In this document: one piece after another, positions 57,982 through 64,000 of the stretch | How positions within the stretch are numbered: position 1 is the first letter of the stretch | Layout of the letters: every line of letters starts with the position of its first letter | DNA from: Metridium senile | Taxonomy: Eukaryota; Cnidaria; Anthozoa; Actiniaria; Metridiidae | DNA length: 64,000 nucleotides | Direction: 5' to 3' | Assembly (NCBI GenBank): GCA_949775045.1 | Contig: OX459096.1 | Location: forward strand, 36,565,316 to 36,629,315 | Translations under genes and position numbers: made by a program | The notes under the pieces: model-generated | Told to the model about the DNA's origin: nothing | Databases searched by the model: none | The model's input: the letters and a program-made list of their open reading frames with translations, nothing else

Positions 57982-59496
57982 TTTAAAGTGTTCGGCTGCC
58001 TCGGGGCGTCTGTTCCTAGAGGTGGTAGTCGATCGTCTAAATGCAAGAGGTTAAACGCGGTCAAACTTCAAGGGTTTTCGAAGTAAGCCTTCCACTTCTT
58101 GACATTGAAAGCAATTCATCTGTACTGGCGATGTCTGTGTTGAAATTTCACGATTATTTCTTTGAATTTCTCGATAAAGTCTAGGTTTGTTTTCACAGTG
58201 CATGCCAGTGTGATTAGCAAGCGCGGGATGGTCAGCGGCTAGCTATGTATCACTATGTAAAGAATGCTAAAATTCGATTGATAGGGAAACATTAATTTGA
58301 TAACTTTGTGGTATTTCAATGTGTGGAGATAGTTACAAAAAAATCGCACGAAGCATCTAGTCAAGCGAAAAATAAAAACATAATATTTCCTATTTTATAA
58401 AGCTAAGTAAGTGTCATTTATAAACGCGGTGGTTTTTGTTTTGAAGCCCGAAGTAAATCATTATTTCAACAAGGTCATCCCTCTGTTAGTATAACCTACA
58501 TAGAATACATGAGACGTCTACAATGAAGACTAACTATAACCCAGTACAATTCATTGATTGGCATGAATAACGCTAAGACGCGCATTTTCAAGGTTTTCAG
58601 AATAGTTTCTAGAATAGTTCTCCTGAAGGATCCAAGCCTCGTTATCATAACAGGTTATGATGGATATTTTCTCTGTGTTTTTTTTGGGATGGTATTACAA
58701 TCAGTCCAGTGATGAGTGAAAGACTGTGATTTGCGTGATATTAATGAAGGTAGTAATGAAAATACGAAGGATTAGACCACAATCCGCCAGTTTACTTTAT
58801 TCTCAAGAAATTAACTGTGCAAGCTGCATGATATTTTGGTAGATTACCGCTAAACAACGTTAACGCGGGCGTTAAAGCTTCAAAGTTAAAGAAGAAAACC
58901 TTCGTGTCTGCGTATTAAGTGTGACTTTAAAAAAATGCATAAACTAGCCACCACCTTTATTCCTGAATTGCCTTTCACTTAAGTATACTTAATTATCCCT
59001 ATTATACGAAGTACTCGAAGCGCCTAGTGGACAGACAACCCGTACAGTTGGTGAGAATAAATCTTACATTTATTCCTGCCACTACTAGCAACCAATCATG
59101 CAGTCAAGATCGAATACGTTCGCAAGCTAGTTGGCTTCGAATTTTAATTGTCACAGCTATGTGGTCTATAGTCCAGCTTCGGTGAACATGAAACCACCCG
59201 GCGTATAACACTCTTTACTGACATTTCGGACGGTCGAGAGTATTGAAAGATTTTGTTAATTCCCTTCCTGTCCTACAAGTACGCGGTATACACAGCCGAT
59301 TCATCGCCTCAACTTCACAGAATGTCTCTGGGGGAAAAAGTCCTATATTTTTAATCAATATTTTTATTCAATTTTCTCGTTCTTTTGTTCAGTTCCTTCT
59401 TCTTCTTTTTTTGAGTGTTTTCATTTTTTTTTGTTCTTAAAATTGATATTATTTACAAAAAAAAAAAAAATTAAAACTTTTTTACAATAAAATAAT
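57982..59496. other. 5' flank of the giant gene (presumed UTR/promoter)
   Basis: An in-frame TAA (58051-58053, minus strand) bounds the open frame upstream of the ATG. I see no convincing TATA box, CpG cluster or other gene. Plus-strand open frame 59243-59440 is low complexity. Confidence 0.5.
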
Positions 59497-59845
59497 GTAG
59501 ATATATATGTGGGTCTGATCCGCGGTTGTATGATTTGAGTATGATTATGATCGTGGCGGAGAAATAAGCAATTTATGTAATTGTAATTATAGAAGCCCGA
59601 AAAAAATTCGGGACTTCAACGGGATTCGAACCCATGACCTTTACAGAACCGGTGCAATGCTCTACCATCTGAGCTATGAAGCCACATATGTTGGTAGGAG
59701 GTCATTTTGTTGAGTTAATTCGCCCACAGAGTGAAATGTAGATATATATGTGGGTCTGATCCGCGGTTGTATGATTTGTGTATGATTATGATCGTCGCAG
59801 AGAATTTTAAAAGCAATTTATGTAATTGCAATTATAGAAGCCCGG
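59497..59845 (-). repeat. tRNA-derived SINE-like element, tail-head-tail arrangement
   Basis: Two copies of a tail (59497-59603 and 59735-59845: gtagatatatatgtgggtct, GATCCGCGGTTGTATGATTTG, GCAATTTATGTAATTG and ATTATAGAAGCCCG) flank a tRNA-Thr-like head on the minus strand. The second tail has no head of its own. The head and tail resemble a tRNA-derived repeat I recall as abundant in anthozoan genomes (recall, not searched). Confidence 0.7.
59611..59683 (-). tRNA. tRNA-Thr(GGT)-like, probably a SINE head
   Basis: Folds as a tRNA: acceptor GGCTTCA/TGAAGTC with one G-T pair, D-stem GCTC/GAGC, anticodon stem TTGCA/TGTAA with loop CCGGTTC, and T-arm GGGTTCGAATCCC. The loop has C at the position of the invariant U33, so decoding is doubtful. 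A T7 tract (Pol III terminator) within a CCCGAA..TTCGGG hairpin follows. Confidence 0.55.
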
Positions 59846-59920
59846 GAAAAAAAAATAATCGTACTATTTTATTTTTGTAATACTTTTGTGTTTTTTTTTA
59901 TGAAACAAAGATGAAAAAAA

Positions 59921-60117
59921 ATCAGTTAACAGCTAAATTTTAGCAATTTTCTCAGTTATCAGTTAAATTAAAAACAAAGAAATATTTATTTTCAAATTTA
60001 TTAATTAAAAACAAAGAAATATCAGCAAACAGTTTTCCTAAAAAGACACGAATTTCTCAGTTAACAGTGAATTTTTTAGCCGTTTCTCAGTTAACAGTTA
60101 ACCCCATTTAGACCCTG
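59921..60117. repeat. CAGTTAACAGTTA-rich repeat
   Basis: Several (T)CAGTTAACAG(T/C) and TCAGTTATCAGTTAA copies, ending in AACCCCATTTAGACCCTG. It shares its end and design with 25181-25413 but has no G tract and no clear left inverted end. Confidence 0.6.
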
Positions 60118-60801
60118 TAATAACTACTTTATACGCAATTATGAATGGAGTGCCTTAATTTACGCAACTACAGAGCACCTCTCTTAAGAGTGCAACAAGG
60201 TGACTTCAACATCATCAGACGTATTTATCAAGTCAACTGGCACGGACTTATAACCTACTCACTGTCCAGAGTCTAGTTCTGTTTGTATTTCTCACCTCAT
60301 TTGGGTAATTCATCACTGTAATAAGCTGGACGCATTTGAACATATTGGTGGAACTGCGCTAAAATAACTTCACATCATCGTTAATACCTCTGTAAAATGA
60401 AGCTATCTTAATGAATTACCTAAGTCATACATTGAACAAGGTACCGCTTTCATATGATTGTAGATACAATTTTGTAATGTTGTACTTCTGCAACTCTTCT
60501 ATCCATTTCCTCATATAGCCTTCATGCAATTGTGATCTTGGCATTGTTCATTGGACAGATCAACGGTGCATGTAATGCAGGAAGATTTATGTTGGTGGAT
60601 AGCCAAGTTATATATATCGCGAATAATAGCAGAGCATAGGAAAACAACAACAATTGTCATCATTGCGTCATCACACTTACAAAATTGTAATAACTGATCG
60701 AATACTACGATTTGCCACCTTAGGGGTTGTCCTTAAGGAGCAGTTAATACATAGTGTTTCCAAGATTTAGCTGTATCAGGTTAGATGAATCGATATATTC
60801 A

Positions 60802-60874
60802 GCCCGGTTAGCTCAGTCGGTAGAGCATGAGTCTCTTAATCTCAGGGTCGTGGGTTCGAGCCCCACATTGGGCG
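60802..60874 (+). tRNA. tRNA-Lys-CTT: tRNA-Lys(CTT), unit 1
   Basis: 73-nt cloverleaf: acceptor GCCCGGT/ATTGGGC, D-arm GCTCAGTCGGTAGAGC, anticodon loop CTCTTAA, T-arm GTGGGTTCGAGCCCCAC, and a T8 terminator shortly after. Compared with unit 2, one base of the anticodon stem is changed (TGAGT instead of TGAGA), leaving a T-T mismatch at the closing pair. Confidence 0.88.
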
Positions 60875-61144
60875 TTGTTCTTTTTTTTACTGTCATTATT
60901 GTGCGGTAGATCTTTTGTGCTGTCTTTCATCATTTGATGCGAATCGTAATTTGCAAAGCAATTGCTAATACAATCGATTAAAGTGTGATACAGTTTTGTA
61001 GGAACAATCAACGGGCACGAAACCATCGATCTCAACTGTCGTATGTTTATGGGACTTACGTTTACTATTAGAAAAGTAAATGTAATTATATTAATTTGCC
61101 ACCTTTTAGAGAAACCATGTGATCAATTACAACATGACATGTTT

Positions 61145-61217
61145 GGCCGCGTGGCCCAATGGATAAGGCATCTGACTACGAATCAGGGGATTCCAGGTTC
61201 GAGTCCTGGCGTGGTCG
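61145..61217 (+). tRNA. tRNA-Arg-ACG: tRNA-Arg(ACG), unit 1
   Basis: 73 nt. Acceptor GGCCGCG/CGTGGTC, anticodon stem-loop TCTGACTACGAATCAGG with anticodon ACG, T-arm CCAGGTTCGAGTCCTGG. A TTTT terminator follows about 10 nt downstream. A34 would be inosine, reading CGN codons. Confidence 0.9.
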
Positions 61218-61604
61218 TCCAACAACTTTTGGTTCAGCATGGTCTGTTTTACTCACATTGAGGTTTTTGGGCAACAACGGGCAGCATAAAGGAGATTTAA
61301 TTGAACTGAGAAGAAATTGTCCTAACAATGGTTGTACAACGATTTGAAATTTTAGAATCCAGTGCTTCTCGCTAAGTTATATATATCGCGATTAATAGCA
61401 GAGCATAGGAATAAAACAACAATTGTCATCATTGCGTCATCACACCGCCTCAAACATCTAAAGAGTTTGCCGTCCACATTCAATTCGTAGTTCAAAAAAC
61501 AACTTTTCTGACGATGTTTTAAAAGGCCTGCTGTGTTGTCGATTCAAACTAAACCATGCATCCGCGCTGCAAGTTTGGTGCTGGAGGATAAAAAACAAAG
61601 TATA

Positions 61605-61677
61605 CGACCCCGCCAGGACTCGCACCTGGAATCCCCTGATTCGAAGTCAGATACCTTATCCATTAGGCCACGAGGTC
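61605..61677 (-). tRNA. tRNA-Arg-TCG: tRNA-Arg(TCG), unit 1, T-loop mutated
   Basis: Convergent to the Lys and Arg(ACG) genes. Acceptor GACCTCG/CGGGGTC, anticodon TCG in loop CTTCGAA. The T-loop reads TGCGAGT where unit 2 has TTCGAGT, altering the near-invariant T55 and the B box, so this copy may be inactive. A T6 run follows. Confidence 0.8.
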
Positions 61678-62395
61678 TTATGATGATATAATCAAAGGAT
61701 CAGAGGCATTATCCATTATCCATAGTGAAACATATAGTTGTTAAACTGAGAGGAAATAACTACTTTATCCGCAATTATGTAAACTGAATGGAGTTGACTT
61801 CAACATCATCAGATGTATTTTTAAATTCAACTGGCACGGAGTTATAACCTACTCACTGTCCGGAGTCTAGTTATGTTTGTATTTCTCACCTCATTTGGGT
61901 AATTCATCACTGTAATAAGCTGGACGCATTTGAACATATTGGTGGAACTGCGCTAAAATAACTTCACATCATCGTTAATACCTCTGTAAAATGAAGCTAT
62001 CTTAATGAATTACCTAAGTCATACATTGAACAAGGTACCGCTTTCATATGATTGTAGATACAATTTTGTAATGTTGTACTTCTGCAACTCTTCTATCCAT
62101 TTCCTCATATAGCCTTCATGCAATTGTGATCTTGGCATTGTTCATTGGACAGATCAACGGTGCATGTAATGCAGGAAGATTTATGTTGGTGGATAGCCAA
62201 GTTATATATATCGCGATTAATAGCAGAGCATAGGAAAACAACAACAATTGTCATCATTGCGTCATCACACTTACAAAATTGTAATAACTGATCGAATACT
62301 ACGATTTGCCACCTTAGGGGTTGTCCTTAAGGAGCAGTTAATACATAGTGTTTCCAAGATTTAGCTGTATCAGGTTAGATGAATCGATATATTCA

Positions 62396-62468
62396 GCCCG
62401 GTTAGCTCAGTCGGTAGAGCATGAGACTCTTAATCTCAGGGTCGTGGGTTCGAGCCCCACATTGGGCG
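62396..62468 (+). tRNA. tRNA-Lys-CTT: tRNA-Lys(CTT), unit 2
   Basis: As unit 1 but with a fully paired anticodon stem (TGAGA/TCTCA). Canonical and closely matching the animal tRNA-Lys(CTT) consensus. T8 terminator present. Confidence 0.95.
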
Positions 62469-62738
62469 TTGTTCTTTTTTTTACTGTCATTATTGTGCGG
62501 TAGATCTTTTGTGCTGTCTTTCATCATTTGATGCGAATCGTAATTTGCAAAGCAATTGCTAATACAATCGATTAAAGTGTGATACAGTTTTGTAGGAACA
62601 ATCAACGGGCACGAAACCATCGATCTCAACTGTCGTATGTTTATGGGACTTACGTTTACTATTAGAAAAGTAAATGTAATTATATTAATTTGCCACCTTT
62701 TAGAGAAACCATGTGATCAATTTCAACATGACATGTTT

Positions 62739-62811
62739 GGCCGCGTGGCCCAATGGATAAGGCATCTGACTACGAATCAGGGGATTCCAGGTTCGAGTCC
62801 TGGCGTGGTCG
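62739..62811 (+). tRNA. tRNA-Arg-ACG: tRNA-Arg(ACG), unit 2
   Basis: Identical in all stems and loops to the unit 1 gene, 1,594 bp downstream. A TTTT terminator follows. Confidence 0.93.
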
Positions 62812-63198
62812 TCCAACAACTTTTGGTTCAGCATGGTCTGTTTTACTCACATTGAGGTTTTTGGGCAACAACGGGCAGCATAAAGGAGATTTAATTGAAC
62901 TGAGAAGAAATTGTCCTAACAATGGTTGTACAACGATTTGAAATTTTAGAATCCAGTGCTTCTCGCTAAGTTATATATATCGCGATTAATAGCAGAGCAT
63001 AGGAATAAAACAACAATTGTCATCATTGCGTCATCACACCGCCTCAAACATCTAAAGAGTTTGCCGTCCACATTCAATTCGTAGTTCAAAAAACAACTTT
63101 TCTGACGATGTTTTAAAAGGCCTGCTGTGTTGTCGATTCAAACTAAACCATGCATCCGCGCTGCAAGTTTGGCGCTGGAGGATAAAAAACAAAGCATA

Positions 63199-63271
63199 CG
63201 ACCCCGCCAGGACTCGAACCTGGAATCCCCTGATTCGAAGTCAGATACCTTATCCATTAGGCCACGAGGTC
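63199..63271 (-). tRNA. tRNA-Arg-TCG: tRNA-Arg(TCG), unit 2
   Basis: Intact T-loop TTCGAGT, anticodon TCG, acceptor GACCTCG/CGGGGTC. Its T-arm and following acceptor sequence closely match the Arg(ACG) gene in the same unit, suggesting shared origin or conversion. Confidence 0.93.
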
Positions 63272-63989
63272 TTATGATGATATAATCAAAGGATCAGAGG
63301 CATTATCCATTATCCATAGTGAAACATATAGTTGTTAAACTGAGAGGAAATAACTACTTTATCCGCAATTATGTAAACTGAATGGAGTTGACTTCAACAT
63401 CATCAGATGTATTTATAAAATCAACTGGCACGGAGTTATAACCTACTCACTGTCCGGAGTCTAGTTCTGTTTGTATTTCTCACCTCATTTGGGTAATTCA
63501 TCACTGTAATAAGCTGGACGCATTTGAACATATTGGTGGAACTGCGCTAAAATAACTTCACATCATCGTTAATACCTCTGTAAAATGAAGCTATCTTAAT
63601 GAATTACCTAAGTCATACATTGAACAAGGTACCGCTTTCATATGATTGTAGATACAATTTTGTAATGTTGTACTTCTGCAACTCTTCTATCCATTTCCTC
63701 ATATAGCCTTCATGCAATTGTGATCTTGGCATTGTTCATTGGACAGATCAACGGTGCATGTAATGCAGGAAGATTTATGTTGGTGGATAGCCAAGTTATA
63801 TATATCGCGATTAATAGCAGAGCATAGGAAAACACCAACAATTGTCATCATTGCGTCATCACACTTACAAAATTGTAATAACTGATCGAATACTACGATT
63901 TGCCACCTTAGGGGTTGTCCTTAAGGAGCAGTTAATACATAGTGTTTCCAAGATTTAGCTGTATTAGGTTAGATGAATCGACATATTCA

Positions 63990-64000
63990 ACCCGGTTAGC
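63990..64000 (+). tRNA. tRNA-Lys-CTT: tRNA-Lys(CTT), unit 3, truncated by window edge
   Basis: Only ACCCGGTTAGC is in the window. The first base is A where units 1 and 2 have G, breaking the first acceptor pair unless the 3' side compensates outside the window. Confidence 0.65.

Larger units (their letters stand above)
60118..64000. repeat. Tandem array, 1,594-bp period, carrying three tRNA genes per unit
   Basis: Two full units and the start of a third. tRNA-Lys starts at 60802, 62396 and 63990, exactly 1,594 bp apart; the flanks are near-identical. Unit 1 has about 42 bp more than unit 2 near 60150-60195. Within each unit a block of about 75 bp (AGTTATATATATCGCGA to GCGTCATCACAC) occurs twice, about 767 bp apart. 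The array runs off the right edge. Confidence 0.93.

Noticed and set aside
60808..62941. Short open frames overlapping the tRNA array
   Set aside because: They cross tRNA genes, repeat with the array and encode nothing recognisable.

Overview
This is animal nuclear DNA: AT-rich, intron-rich, with eukaryotic splice sites, Pol III tRNA genes, microsatellites and many short inverted-repeat (MITE-like) elements. The protein families (Trio-like Sec14/spectrin/RhoGEF joined to titin-like Ig domains), a tRNA-derived SINE-like element at about 59.5-59.9 kb and several foldback families resemble what I remember from cnidarian, especially anthozoan, genomes. That assignment is recall plus inference; no search was run.

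Almost the whole window (23 to 57981, minus strand) is one giant gene. I trace 50 coding exons from an ATG at 57981, with an in-frame stop 24 codons upstream, to an exon ending at 23. Splice sites and intron phases agree throughout. The in-window coding length is 25,165 nt, or at least 8,388 residues, and the reading frame leaves the window through a donor site at its left edge, so the C-terminus is missing. Domain order from the N-terminus is: a Sec14/CRAL-TRIO domain (exons 1-6, 58.0-54.0 kb); about 14-15 spectrin repeats (exons 7-29, 53.3-28.0 kb); an unrecognised linker (exons 30-32); a DH (RhoGEF) domain with no PH domain (exons 33-38); an SH3 domain (exon 39); and then a titin/UNC-89-like tail of about 42 Ig domains with PEVK-like linkers (exons 40-50, 23.4-0 kb). 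The front half follows the Trio/Kalirin plan and the back half looks like a sarcomeric giant protein. The chimera suggests a cytoskeletal scaffold or spring that couples Rho-family signalling to an elastic filament.

Exon 44 is a single 11.8-kb exon with 27 Ig domains. Its C-terminal half is a near-identical tandem array of 498-bp units (Ig domain plus linker, 12 periods) with 996-bp and 1,494-bp higher-order duplications inside it. This is a recently expanded, in-frame coding satellite.

Upstream of the gene (58-60.1 kb) lie the presumed promoter, which I cannot resolve, a tRNA-derived SINE-like dimer and a CAGTTAACAGTTA-rich repeat. From about 60.1 kb to the right edge runs a tandem array with a 1,594-bp period. 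Each unit carries tRNA-Lys(CTT), tRNA-Arg(ACG) and a convergent tRNA-Arg(TCG). The introns hold microsatellites, homopolymer G/C tracts and several foldback or non-autonomous DNA-transposon-like elements.
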